From: JAKVCB01 sp963578605
GTDB taxonomy: Bacteria > Planctomycetota > Planctomycetia > Pirellulales > Lacipirellulaceae
Direction of reading: 5' to 3'
Assembly: GCA_963578605.1 (NCBI GenBank)
Contig: CAUZEA010000045.1
Location: forward strand, 1-43,787
Length of the DNA: 43,787 nt
Shown here piece after piece: positions 25,851 to 35,137 of the stretch (position 1 is its first letter; the number at the start of each line of letters is the position of its first letter). The notes beneath the pieces are model-generated. The model was not told where the DNA came from and did no database searches. It saw only the letters and a program-made list of their open reading frames with translations. The translations under genes and the position numbers were made by a program.

Positions 25851-27281
25851 ATGCAAAACCGATGGTTAAAAACAGCAACCTGCTTGTTATGGGCCCCATT
25901 GCTGGTGGCCAACCTTGCCACCAGGCTCCACGCCGAATTACGACTCGGAACCCCCTTCACCGATCACATGGTCCTGCAGCGGGACCATGAAATCCCGGTT
26001 TGGGGTTGGGATGTGCCCGAGGCATCTATAACGGTCACCCTTGGTGACCGGTCGACTTCGACCAAGGCAGGTGCCCATGGCAAATGGCTGGTCCAATTCC
26101 CGCCCTGTGCTCCTGGAAAACCGCTGTCGCTGACCGTCAAGGGAAGCTCCCAGGTCACGCTCACGGATATCCTAATCGGCGAGGTGTGGCTCTGCAGTGG
26201 ACAATCCAACATGGAGTGGACAGTGCGAAACTCGAACAACGCCGATTCAGAAATAGCTTCAGGCCATCACCCTCAAATTCGGCATATCAAAGTCTCACGC
26301 GGCCCCGCCGCAACACCGCAGGACAACGTCAAAACAACGGGCTGGAAGATTTCCAGTCCCGAGACAGTCGGGAATTTCACGGCCGTGGGTTACTTCTTTG
26401 CACGTAACCTGCAGGACCATTTGGATATCCCCATCGGGCTGATTGGCAGCAACTGGGGGGGCACACGCATCGAACCATGGATCCCGCCAGCCGGATTCAA
26501 AGAAGTACCTGCACTCCGGAAAATCGCAGACCATCTTTCCGAGTATCCGAAACATAACGAAGACGGGGCCGTCAATCATCAATCGGCCTTGGCGCTCTAC
26601 AATGGCATGATTCACCCGTTGGTTCCCTACCCAATCCGCGGAGCCATTTGGTACCAGGGTGAGTCAAACAATGGCGAAGGAATGCTCTATCACGAAAAAA
26701 TGAAAGCGCTGATCGGCGGTTGGCGAACCGTTTGGCAAGAACCGAAAATGCCTTTTTATTTTGTGCAACTGGCTCCGTGCCGCTACAAAGGTGATCCCAC
26801 GCGGCTGCCGGGTATCTGGGACGCGCAGCGACGTACGCTCACCGTTGCCCACACAGGCATGGCTGTTACCACTGATATTGGTAATGTTGACGATATTCAT
26901 CCCACCAACAAACAAGATGTTGGCAAGCGGCTGGCCCTGTGGGCGCTGGCCAGGACCTATCAGAAAGAGGTCGGCAGTTACTCGGGTCCCCTGTACAAAA
27001 CCATGAAAGTCGAAGGAAACCACGTTCGTATTTTCTTCGATCACACCGACGGCGGCCTGCTTTCTCGAGATGGCAAACCACTCACGTGGTTCACCATTGC
27101 CGGCCCCGATCAGCAATTCGTCGAGGCCACGGCAACGATCGATGGCGATACGGTCGTGGTTCAAGCCGACGAGGTGAGCGAGCCCCAGACCGTACGGTTT
27201 GGCTGGCACCAGGAGGCCGAACCCAACCTGGCCAACAAGGCGGGACTGCCAGCCTCGCCGTTTCACAGCGATGACTGGTAA
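25851..27281 (+). CDS. Exported sialate O-acetylesterase-like protein (SASA domain)
   Basis: A secreted 476-residue SGNH-type esterase that would remove acetyl groups from sialic acids or plant/algal polysaccharides. A signal peptide (to about LHA, residue 28) is followed by a beta-sandwich region with DHMVLQRD. The catalytic domain has GQSNMEW with Ser119, SNWGGTRIEPW, IWYQGESN and a late DIHPTNKQDVG supplying the Asp-x-x-His pair. A C-terminal beta domain completes the family layout. AGAGGAAA precedes the ATG. It lies about 110 bases after the MetE-like gene on the same strand. Family assignment is strong; the actual ester is not known. Confidence 0.93.
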   Translation: MQNRWLKTATCLLWAPLLVANLATRLHAELRLGTPFTDHMVLQRDHEIPVWGWDVPEASITVTLGDRSTSTKAGAHGKWLVQFPPCAPGKPLSLTVKGSSQVTLTDILIGEVWLCSGQSNMEWTVRNSNNADSEIASGHHPQIRHIKVSRGPAATPQDNVKTTGWKISSPETVGNFTAVGYFFARNLQDHLDIPIGLIGSNWGGTRIEPWIPPAGFKEVPALRKIADHLSEYPKHNEDGAVNHQSALALYNGMIHPLVPYPIRGAIWYQGESNNGEGMLYHEKMKALIGGWRTVWQEPKMPFYFVQLAPCRYKGDPTRLPGIWDAQRRTLTVAHTGMAVTTDIGNVDDIHPTNKQDVGKRLALWALARTYQKEVGSYSGPLYKTMKVEGNHVRIFFDHTDGGLLSRDGKPLTWFTIAGPDQQFVEATATIDGDTVVVQADEVSEPQTVRFGWHQEAEPNLANKAGLPASPFHSDDW

Positions 27282-27292
27282 CAGGGTTCCGC

Positions 27293-28411
27293 TCAGGAAA
27301 CCTTGCGGAGCTTGGTCACGCGGCCCGTATCGACCCACTCGGTCACAAAAATGTTGCCGTCGGCGTCAAAACAGGCATCATGCGGGTGAATGAATTTCCC
27401 GGGCAGCCACTCTTGGCGCTGATTGCGCATTTTGAATCCTTCCAGGGCCTTTTCCCGCCATACCGGATCTTCGCCGAGCTGAACGATCACGTTGTCGTCA
27501 CGGTCCAGCAAGGTGATGCGGCAGTGCAGGTCGGGGACCACTAGAAGATCACCCTGAATGTCGATGTCCGCCGGAAATAAAAACCCATCGAGTGTCTTCA
27601 GGTGCTCCCCCTCCATGTCAAACCACTGCAATCGTTTGTTGGCCCGGTCGGCAACCACCAGCTTCGCCTGGCCATCGCGCTGGTCGAGCCATTGACCATG
27701 CGGTGTTTGAAATTCGCCGTCGCCCGTACCAATACTGCCAATGGTCCGCACGTAGTTGTCATCGCGGTCGTAATGGTGAATGAGATTGCTCCCATAGCCG
27801 TCGCCGAGAAAATAACCTCCATCGGGTGAAAAGCTCACGTTGGTGGGTCGGTAGGCAACCTTGAAGTCGTATCGCCCCGTATCTTCGTGAAGTTCCTTGC
27901 GACCCTTGCGCCAGACAATTTCCCCGTTGAGATCCGTCTTGGCGAAATCCATATTCTTGTCGCTGCTGGCCAGGTAAATAAACTCCTGGCCACCTTCTTG
28001 GCGGATATCGATACCATGACCACGCGCTTCCTTGCCATGACCATCAGACCCGGGCACCTGGTGAAATTCGCCCATCGATTTCACAAAACTGCCGTCGGGA
28101 TCAAACACAAAAATAGAACCTGGATCTCCGTAATGGGTAATGTAGATCAATCCTGATTTGTCGATCGCAACCCCATGGGAGGCATTGCCGTAGTGGGCTG
28201 CTCGCGGCAGCTGGTTGTTACCCCAATCATGGATACACTCGTACGTGTGCTCGCCCGAGCCGATCACCGCTGGCCGGGAACCGGCCTTGTCGGCCGCATG
28301 AATGACAGGGGCAATCCCCGGCACCGCAAGGGTCGCTGCCGCGGCCTGTTGCACAAACGCGCGACGCGTCAACGAATGGGAGGTGCGTTTTGTGATCGTT
28401 CGTTGGTTCAT
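27293..28411 (-). CDS. Tat-exported NHL-repeat six-bladed beta-propeller protein
   Basis: A 372-residue exported protein. The start at 28411 has AAGGGG upstream and places the twin-arginine motif (TRRAFVQQ) near the N-terminus; the frame is open to 28513 but the added part lacks signal character. After the signal come NHL-type repeats such as SHGVAIDKSGLIYITHYGD, FQTPHGQWLD and IHPHDACFDADGNIFVTEW, giving a propeller like those in peptidyl-amidating lyases and planctomycete exported proteins. No catalytic residues can be assigned. The stop of this leftward gene lies only 11 bases from that of the esterase, so the two are convergent. It follows the TIM-barrel gene on the same strand, and the two Tat proteins may be co-transcribed. 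Confidence 0.85.
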   Translation of the reverse strand: MNQRTITKRTSHSLTRRAFVQQAAAATLAVPGIAPVIHAADKAGSRPAVIGSGEHTYECIHDWGNNQLPRAAHYGNASHGVAIDKSGLIYITHYGDPGSIFVFDPDGSFVKSMGEFHQVPGSDGHGKEARGHGIDIRQEGGQEFIYLASSDKNMDFAKTDLNGEIVWRKGRKELHEDTGRYDFKVAYRPTNVSFSPDGGYFLGDGYGSNLIHHYDRDDNYVRTIGSIGTGDGEFQTPHGQWLDQRDGQAKLVVADRANKRLQWFDMEGEHLKTLDGFLFPADIDIQGDLLVVPDLHCRITLLDRDDNVIVQLGEDPVWREKALEGFKMRNQRQEWLPGKFIHPHDACFDADGNIFVTEWVDTGRVTKLRKVS

Positions 28412-28509
28412 GATGAGCCCCTTATCTTCAATTGATGGATGATGGAGATCTTGCACTGCCCGCCACAGCCGAACCGTCGCACAGGCCAGCCAACTTGTGA
28501 CGTTACCCT

Positions 28510-29409
28510 TCAACTGGCATTCAGCTGCTGCCAGATTTTTCGGTTTTCGTGCATTGCCTGCACAATGTCTTCGGGGGATTTTCCTTCTTCAAGCAGAGCC
28601 CAACCTGTAAAGTGTGACGCCTTGAGTTTCTTGACCAGTTCTGCCCAGGGATAAGCATCGGACCTTAAATCGTGGATGTGAACGGTCCCAATCTGGTCGG
28701 CCACGAGATCAAAATTGGTGTCGAAGCCCTCCCCTTTCAGGTCCTGCGGATTGCAGTTCCAACAGACGAAAAGGTTGGGATGGTCTGCCACGTCCATAAT
28801 CGTTTTTATGTGGGGCAATTCCTGGGTTCCGTGCCCGTGCACCTCGAGTCGGATTGCCACACCATATCCATCGCCATAAGCTGCAACTTTACGCAGTGCC
28901 TGGCCGATCTGCTCCAAGGTCTTTTCAACCGGCACATCTTTTAACAACCTGTTGGGGCGAACCTTGATTCCACCACCACCCAAATCGTGACAAAGCCGAA
29001 CGAATGCCTTCGACTCTTCGATATTCTTCTCGACGACAGCAGGATCGGCTGCGTGATACTCGCAGGCAGTTCCCAATCCGACCAATGCCACATTGGTATC
29101 CGCAAACCGCTGGGCAACCTCGCGCCGCTGGTCTGTCGAAAGGTGAGGTTCCACACCATGCTTATGGGTGGATCGCAACTCCACACCTCCAAAGCCAGTT
29201 TTTTCGCAATTGGCGATCAACGTCGGCAAGTCCCAATCGCGCCCCCAGTTATAGGTGACAAGCCCAAGCGGAATCGTGCCACGCTGGTCGCGACTTTCGT
29301 TCGCCAGCAGATGGTCGACCCAAGCGGTCGATCCAAGCAAAGTGATCCCTGGGACAGTGGCAGTCACAGCACCCGCTCGTCTCATGAAACTCCGACGCGA
29401 ACAACGCAT
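28510..29409 (-). CDS. Tat-exported sugar phosphate isomerase/epimerase-like TIM barrel
   Basis: A 299-residue xylose-isomerase-like TIM-barrel protein with a twin-arginine signal (CSRRSFMRRAGAVT). The barrel includes TGFGGVELRSTHKHG, VALVGLGTACEYHA, GIKVRPNRL, IRLEVHGHGT with a probable metal-binding Glu, VCWNCNP (the strand that usually carries Asp, here Asn), TVHIHDLRSD and LLEEG. The change of the Asp strand to NCNP and the loss of the last canonical Glu pattern make classical epimerase activity uncertain. The ATG at 29409 has GAGAGGAAA upstream. It runs leftward ahead of the NHL gene. Confidence 0.85.
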   Translation of the reverse strand: MRCSRRSFMRRAGAVTATVPGITLLGSTAWVDHLLANESRDQRGTIPLGLVTYNWGRDWDLPTLIANCEKTGFGGVELRSTHKHGVEPHLSTDQRREVAQRFADTNVALVGLGTACEYHAADPAVVEKNIEESKAFVRLCHDLGGGGIKVRPNRLLKDVPVEKTLEQIGQALRKVAAYGDGYGVAIRLEVHGHGTQELPHIKTIMDVADHPNLFVCWNCNPQDLKGEGFDTNFDLVADQIGTVHIHDLRSDAYPWAELVKKLKASHFTGWALLEEGKSPEDIVQAMHENRKIWQQLNAS

Positions 29410-29434
29410 AATTCACTTTCCTCTCTACCTTAAC

Positions 29435-29462
29435 GTGCATGAACCGACAACTGTGCATGAAC
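29435..29462. repeat. GTGCATGAAC direct repeat, 2 copies
   Basis: Copies at 29435-29444 and 29453-29462, 18 bases apart start to start, 26 bases upstream of the leftward TIM-barrel start. Spacing close to two helical turns would suit a regulator binding one face of the DNA. Confidence 0.6.
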
Positions 29463-29520
29463 TGGCAACATTGCTCACCAGCGCTGGTCACGGTCAGTCA
29501 CAAAACGGCAAGCCGCTTAA

Positions 29521-29548
29521 CCTTGACAATCGATACCTTGACAATCGA
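29521..29548. repeat. CCTTGACAATCGA direct repeat, 2 copies
   Basis: 13-base copies at 29521-29533 and 29536-29548, period 15. Each contains TTGACA, a perfect -35 hexamer on the plus strand, but no matching -10 box was recognised at the right distance. Confidence 0.6.
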
Positions 29549-29752
29549 CAGGCGGTCAGCGGGAAAAACTTCAACTCCCAATGCCGTGAACAGCAACTCC
29601 AGGAACTTGATCTATTGATACCATAACTTTTTAAAGTCTTTATTTCAAGGATTATTGGCCGTCGAAACTCTATGGAAGCAACCGCGGCCGCACAGGCCGG
29701 AGGAAGTACCAGGCATCATACCGCGGCGACAACGATTGCCTGATGACACAAC

Positions 29753-29798
29753 CTTGTTGTAGAACAGGACAATGGCTTGTTGTAGAATAGGACAATGG
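29753..29798. repeat. 23-bp tandem direct repeat, 2 copies
   Basis: Units at 29753-29775 and 29776-29798 differ at one base. Each unit carries TTGT near one end and ACAA near the other, so it is also an inverted half-site pair, and contains TAGAAC or TAGAAT, the latter close to a -10 box. It lies about 210 bases before the start used for the large exported gene. A regulator-binding or promoter site is plausible. Confidence 0.65.
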
Positions 29799-30007
29799 GT
29801 TAGCTGATTTACGCATTTGGCCACTTTGCGAATGTCGCAGGCTGAGCTGGCATGAACGTTCGGTTAAAGTGTTGGAATCTGGTGTCTGGACCAACCTGGG
29901 GACAACCCGCTATGGCACCGCAACAACCATTGTCGTGGATCAGGCTCACCGAAACGAAAACTTCAGCCGCCGCTTCTGGGCAAGCTTCACCTGGCCTCCT
30001 GCGCCCC

Positions 30008-33000
30008 ATGTCACGGCAGGTGACCACCTTTTGGGGACTCTTGACCCTGTTTGCAATCGCCGCCAGCTCGGTCCATGCCGAAACGCGTCAGGAGGGTTCG
30101 CCAACGGAACCTGATGCGGCTGCCGTCGTCGCCAGCCGGGACCACGAGTCTGTTGCATCGGCTCAAGCGACGTTGGCATCTGAACACTGGGTCTGGCAAC
30201 CCGTTCAGCAATTCGACGTGCCGTCGGTAAGCAAATCAGCATGGGCCCAGGATTCGATCGACGCATTCATTCTTGCCCGCCTGGATGCCGAAGGTTTGAC
30301 ACCTGCGGAAGAAGTAGATGCACTGATCTGGCTGCGCCGGGTAACGTTCCACCTCACGGGACTTCCCCCCACACCCCGGGCGATTGAAAACTTCCTGGCA
30401 GACAACTCCCCTGCCGGGCGGGCCAAAGTCGTATCGCGACTATTGGAAAGTCCTGCCTTTGGTGAATGCTGGGCCCAACATTGGCTCGATTTAGTCCGCT
30501 TTGCCGAGACGAAAGGCCACGAGCAGGACTCCGACATTCCATATGCCTGGCGATATCGTGATTATGTCATTCGCGCATTCAGGGCCAACGTGCCTTACGA
30601 CCAGTTCGTGCGCGAGCACATCGCCGGGGACCTGCTACCCGAGCCACGTATCGACCCAACCACGAAAACCAACCAATCGATTCAAGGCACTGGCTTCTGG
30701 CATCTTGGCGAGGCAACCCACAGTCCCGTTGATATTCGCGGGGAAGAGGCCGACCGCGTTGCCAACCAAATCGATGTCTTCGGAAAGACTTTTCTCGGGC
30801 TGACGATTGCGTGTGCTCGCTGCCACGATCATAAATTCGACGCCATCACCACGGCAGACTACTACGCGCTCTGCGGATTCCTGCAAAGCAGTGGATACCA
30901 TCTGGCCAACGTCGCTGACCCCGAAGCAGTTAACCGGGTCCGCGACGAATTAGTCACCTTGAATCAAGAGATGGGACCCCGGATTTTTGCGAGCTATGAG
31001 CGGCTCGTACAGCCGCGGCTCTCCCGGTTGCCCGATCAATTGCTTACCTCTGCAAGCCAGGCCCGGCACAACTTGCAAAAAAAAGAGCCTGTGGCCGAAA
31101 AGACCGAGTCGCCAGAATCCGATAATGACCTGGCCCAAGAGTTGGTGGAGGCAAAAGGTGACCCAACACATCCACTGCATACCTTTGCCACTGCTGCCTT
31201 GAATGTTGATGAAAAGAGCAGCGTCGAAGCAACAACCAAGGCAATCAAGCAGGCACTGGCCCAAACCGAATCGTACCAACGTGATCAACAAGAACACACC
31301 CGCAAACGGTTCTCACATCTGGAAGTTATCGCAACCCAAAAGGAGGGAGAGCTCAACCCGGTAGCTGAGCGCCATCCGTATGATCCAGCGAAACATCGTA
31401 TCGTTTGTTTTTCTGAAGGTTGGGACGCATCCAATCCCGCGGCTTGGCTGACTGCCGAAACCTGTTTTGGCGACGGACCTGTGGATGTTGGTGCGTGGAT
31501 ACTCACGACCTGTCGGGATCAGCCACTGCGACGCATCGTTCAACACCGGAGTGCTTGTTCCAGCTACATCAGCCCTCACCTTACAGGACTGTTCCGCACA
31601 CGGACTTTTGAGGTAGTTGGGGACAAGCTTTGGTATCGCTACCGCGGCACTGCCGATGTCTTCATGGCCGTTGACTCCCATAGAACGGTGAGTGGACCTT
31701 TGCACGCCAGCGTCAAATTGAAGCTCGAATCACCGGGCGCATATACGTGGACTGCGCATCAAGTTGATGACTACCTCGGACACCGGGTGCATGTCGAATT
31801 TTCACCCACTGGCGACTTTGAACTTTGCGAGGTTCGCTTCTCAAGCAAGCAGCCGCCAAACCCTCTTGAACCGCAAAGTAACTGGAAAACGGCACTGAGC
31901 AAGGAACCGCCAGCAACCCTTCACGAACTGGCAACAGCAACGACAAACCAGTTCGGCGCAGCGATTGTTGCCGTCGGGCAGAAGCGGGGAGACAGCAATG
32001 CGGCGAGTTGGGTCAACTGGCTGCTGGCACACGATGATTTACTCCCCGCGGCAGATCCGCAGCTATTGGCTACCTATCACGAAGAAGCCAGGCTTTACGT
32101 AGACAGGCGGCAGGCGATCGAAAAACGTATTCCCAAACCGGTCCTGGCTATTGCCATGCTCGATGGCAATAGCGAAAACGAAACTATTCATATACGTGGC
32201 AACCACTTGGACCTCGCCAGTGAACCTACACCACGTCGATTTCTCTCGGCGCTCGATAGGGAAATAAAGATTGCTTCTGGTAGTGGTCGATTGCAATTGG
32301 CCGAGCGCCTGGTTGATCCCGAAAACCCGCTCACGGCTCGTGTCTTTGTCAATCGCGTTTGGCAACACTTGTTTGGGCAAGGCCTGGTGACGTCGGTCGA
32401 CAACTTTGGTGAACTTGGAACGGCTCCTACCCATCCTGAATTGCTTGATTACCTGGCGACCGAATTTGTGGAAAGTGACTGGAATATCCAGCAACTCATT
32501 AGCCGACTTGTGCTATCTGCCACGTACCGCATGTCGTCGTCACCTGTCGCAGCATCACGGCAACGAGATCCCACCAATCGATGGTTACACGCGGCACAGG
32601 TTCGCCGGTTAAATGCCGAAAATATTCGTGATGCAATTCTTGCCGTAGCGGGTGAACTGAACGATGCACAATACGGTCCCAGCGTCCACATTCATATCAC
32701 CGATTTTATGCGACATAATCGTAGCGCTGGGGGTGGTCCTGTGGATGGGGACCGGCGTCGCAGCATTTATGTTGAGGTTCGGCGCAACGCGCCGGGCCAC
32801 ATTTTTGCCGCTTTTGACAAACCAACACCCTTCACAACCACCGGGCGTAGGTTCCAAAGCAACTCGGCTGCCCAACCGCTGATTTTGCTCAACGATCCTT
32901 TTGTTCACCAGCAGGCCCGCTCCTGGGCCACACATCTGGTCAATCGTTATGAACAAGATGAAGCGGCCTTGACGAACGCCTATTTGACGGCGCTGGCTCG

Positions 33001-33148
33001 CCCACCCGACAACGCAGAGCGACTGCGGATTGAACAGTATTTGAAAAAACGTCTGGGCAATCATCCCACCCAAGACCACCGCATCGAAACGTGGACCGAG
33101 ATTTGCTTGACACTTTATAACGTAAAAGAGTTCGTGTTCCTCCTGTAG
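30008..33148 (+). CDS. Exported DUF1549/DUF1553 domain protein (PSCyt2/PSD1), no N-terminal cytochrome
   Basis: A 1046-residue secreted protein of the planctomycete-specific type. ATG 30008 gives a clear signal peptide (MSRQVTTFWGLLTLFAIAAS, cleaved near VHA); earlier in-frame starts to 29852 would bury it. DUF1549 follows from about residue 75, with DAFILARLDAEGL, WLRRVTFHLTGLPPTP and ACARCHDHKFD (CxxCH at 269-273). A beta-rich central region of unknown fold occupies about residues 480-620, and DUF1553 forms the C-terminal part with NPLTARVFVNRVWQHLFG, LSATYRMSS and RSIYVEVRRN. There is no PSCyt1 cytochrome domain at the N-terminus, unlike the paralogue at 39897-43055. The DUF1501 gene follows after 75 bases, the standard partner. 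Confidence 0.9.
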   Translation: MSRQVTTFWGLLTLFAIAASSVHAETRQEGSPTEPDAAAVVASRDHESVASAQATLASEHWVWQPVQQFDVPSVSKSAWAQDSIDAFILARLDAEGLTPAEEVDALIWLRRVTFHLTGLPPTPRAIENFLADNSPAGRAKVVSRLLESPAFGECWAQHWLDLVRFAETKGHEQDSDIPYAWRYRDYVIRAFRANVPYDQFVREHIAGDLLPEPRIDPTTKTNQSIQGTGFWHLGEATHSPVDIRGEEADRVANQIDVFGKTFLGLTIACARCHDHKFDAITTADYYALCGFLQSSGYHLANVADPEAVNRVRDELVTLNQEMGPRIFASYERLVQPRLSRLPDQLLTSASQARHNLQKKEPVAEKTESPESDNDLAQELVEAKGDPTHPLHTFATAALNVDEKSSVEATTKAIKQALAQTESYQRDQQEHTRKRFSHLEVIATQKEGELNPVAERHPYDPAKHRIVCFSEGWDASNPAAWLTAETCFGDGPVDVGAWILTTCRDQPLRRIVQHRSACSSYISPHLTGLFRTRTFEVVGDKLWYRYRGTADVFMAVDSHRTVSGPLHASVKLKLESPGAYTWTAHQVDDYLGHRVHVEFSPTGDFELCEVRFSSKQPPNPLEPQSNWKTALSKEPPATLHELATATTNQFGAAIVAVGQKRGDSNAASWVNWLLAHDDLLPAADPQLLATYHEEARLYVDRRQAIEKRIPKPVLAIAMLDGNSENETIHIRGNHLDLASEPTPRRFLSALDREIKIASGSGRLQLAERLVDPENPLTARVFVNRVWQHLFGQGLVTSVDNFGELGTAPTHPELLDYLATEFVESDWNIQQLISRLVLSATYRMSSSPVAASRQRDPTNRWLHAAQVRRLNAENIRDAILAVAGELNDAQYGPSVHIHITDFMRHNRSAGGGPVDGDRRRSIYVEVRRNAPGHIFAAFDKPTPFTTTGRRFQSNSAAQPLILLNDPFVHQQARSWATHLVNRYEQDEAALTNAYLTALARPPDNAERLRIEQYLKKRLGNHPTQDHRIETWTEICLTLYNVKEFVFLL

Positions 33149-33223
33149 AATACCGGCCCCCAAAGAGGCCTGGCGAGGCGTGCCTCCCTCGACCAGTAAG
33201 GTCCACACCTATTTCCAGAACCT

Positions 33224-34633
33224 ATGCACTGCGGAAAATTCCTGCCACAGCCCTGTTCACGTCGTGAATTCCTGTCGCGATCTGCCGGCGGCGTCGGCGC
33301 CATCGCGCTGGAGTCGTTGTGGGCAGCAGAAGGCTGGGCTAAAAACCAGCTCAGTGGTCTGGGGCAATTTCACCACGCTCCGCGGGCCAAGAATATCATC
33401 TTCCTGTACATGGATGGTGGTGTTTCACAGGTCGACAGTTTTGATCCAAAGCCGCGGTTAACGCAGGAGCATGGCAAGCCCTTCCCCGCCAGGATCGAAC
33501 CGACTCAGTTTGATAGTATCGGCACCACCATGGCCTGCCCCTGGAAATTTTCCCAGCACGGCGAATCTGGCATATGGGTCAGCGAACTTTTTCCACACGT
33601 TGCCACCTGTGCCGATAAGCTGGCAGTTGTGCGGAACATGGTAAGTCAATTCTCCGAGCACAATTCGGCGAATTACTTTCTGCACACCGGGTTTGGTCAA
33701 GCAGGCCTGCCCAGCATGGGAGCCTGGATCAGCTACGGTTTGGGCAGTGCATCGGCTAACCTGCCGGCATTCATCGTCATCAATGGCGGTTTAATTCCAA
33801 GCGGCGGCATGGACAATTTTTCGGCTGGTTTTCTCCCTGCCCTCCACCAGGGAACCATTTTCAAACCCCAGGAAATACCAATCGCAAATCTCAAGCCACC
33901 GGCACCGATATCTGACGAGCAGCGCGCACTGCTGCGTGACCTTGATATTTTGGTGGCTGAGCGGTTTCACCACGATGATGCCGTGGAGAGCACCATCAGT
34001 AACTACGAGCTGGCATTCCGCATGCAAACCACCGTGCCGGAACTGGCCGACCTTTCCGACGAATCGGCGCATACTCATCGCCTTTATGGACTTGACGCAG
34101 ATTTCGAACCCACGCAGATATTTGGCCGGGAATGTCTGCTCGCCCGCAGGATGATCGAGCGCGGTGTTCGCTTTATCGAGCTAACCTGTCCGCAAACACC
34201 GGGGAATGACCGTTGGGACGCTCACAGCGACCTGAAGAAAAACCACAGCGAAAATGCCCTGGCCACCGACCAGCCGATTGCCGGGTTGCTCAAGGACCTC
34301 GACCAGCGTGGGCTACTGGAAGAAACGCTCGTGGTGTGGTCCGGAGAATTTGGCCGGACACCGTTTGCTCAAGGTAGTAATGGTCGTGATCACAATCCGT
34401 TCGGCTTTACCATCTGGCTGGCTGGTGCTGGAATCGCAGCCGGGACCGTTTACGGAGAGACCGATGAATTCGGTTATCGGGCGGTTGGGAGCGAGACCAC
34501 CATTCACGATCTCCATGCCACGATGCTCCATTTACTAGGTGTCGACCACACGCGTTTGACGTTCCGATTCGGCGGCCGCGACATGCGACTGACCGACGTG
34601 CACGGCAAAATTGTCGAGCCTATTCTCGCCTGA
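33224..34633 (+). CDS. Exported DUF1501 family protein
   Basis: A 469-residue member of the DUF1501 family, related to sulfatases/alkaline phosphatases in fold. A twin-arginine-like N-terminus (SRREFLSRSAGGVGA) indicates Tat export. Family landmarks include IIFLYMDGGVSQVDSFDPKP, SELFPHVATCADKLAVVRNM, FGRECLLARRMIERGVRF, VVWSGEFGRTPFA, GRDHNPFGFTIWLAG and the closing RLTDVHGKIVEPILA. It follows the DUF1549/DUF1553 gene by 75 bases and is probably in the same operon. The biochemical activity of the family is not established. Confidence 0.92.
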   Translation: MHCGKFLPQPCSRREFLSRSAGGVGAIALESLWAAEGWAKNQLSGLGQFHHAPRAKNIIFLYMDGGVSQVDSFDPKPRLTQEHGKPFPARIEPTQFDSIGTTMACPWKFSQHGESGIWVSELFPHVATCADKLAVVRNMVSQFSEHNSANYFLHTGFGQAGLPSMGAWISYGLGSASANLPAFIVINGGLIPSGGMDNFSAGFLPALHQGTIFKPQEIPIANLKPPAPISDEQRALLRDLDILVAERFHHDDAVESTISNYELAFRMQTTVPELADLSDESAHTHRLYGLDADFEPTQIFGRECLLARRMIERGVRFIELTCPQTPGNDRWDAHSDLKKNHSENALATDQPIAGLLKDLDQRGLLEETLVVWSGEFGRTPFAQGSNGRDHNPFGFTIWLAGAGIAAGTVYGETDEFGYRAVGSETTIHDLHATMLHLLGVDHTRLTFRFGGRDMRLTDVHGKIVEPILA

Positions 34634-35137
34634 GGGCTGTCGCCCGTTGTTGGGTAAAGGATCAAACCTTACAGGCCCTTTTTTCGAACCGGGGTTTCAA
34701 GGGAATCTTTGGTCCAACGATTAAAATCGGCTGGATCGGCCGGAAGGTCACCCACCAGACTTTATCTTTTCGCCCATTTTTTTGACAGATTCTCCCTTCC
34801 GAAGGAAAATGGAACTTAAAGGCAGGGTCGCCCCGCTGCAGAAATCTGCAGTCACGATTGCCAGACCACACAAGCCATCTCCTCCTGGTTCAGATCTAAT
34901 CCGGTTAACCTCCATTCAAATCAACCAAGCCATTTCACCTGAATGGTTTCCCAAGATCGTACGGCTTGGTCTGGGCATGGACTTTGATCCTTAATGCCAA
35001 TGCTCTATTGCACCTGTCTTTTAAAAATCGATGTGCAGGCCGGTGGCGACGTTGACACATCTACGTCGGCATCACACAAACCGCACGAGTTGACAGACAT
35101 GCTTTGCCAATCCCCTGCTCTCCCCAGAAGACAAGGT
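34634..35137. other. Intergenic region before the haloperoxidase-like gene
   Basis: About 500 bases with no convincing gene. The open frame at 34782-34994 has no ribosome-binding site and no recognisable motif. In-frame codons from 34994 precede the signal peptide of the next gene and are treated as untranslated. A small CTGCAG/CTGCAG stem is present near 34837-34852. Confidence 0.5.

Larger units (their letters stand above)
29410..30007. other. Repeat-rich divergent intergenic region
   Basis: About 600 bases between the leftward TIM-barrel gene and the rightward DUF1549/DUF1553 gene. It holds three unrelated two-copy direct repeats (annotated separately) and an AT-rich stretch near 29620-29645. 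No convincing gene is seen; coding frames overlapping the start of the large gene are extensions upstream of its signal peptide. Confidence 0.6.

Noticed and set aside
30812..30826. CxxCH in the DUF1549 domain as proof of a cytochrome
   Set aside because: The CARCHDHK motif is conserved in DUF1549 itself, and heme binding there is not established; it is noted only as a motif.
34782..34994. Small open frame of 70 codons between DUF1501 and the haloperoxidase-like gene
   Set aside because: No ribosome-binding site, no signal or motif, and random-looking composition.
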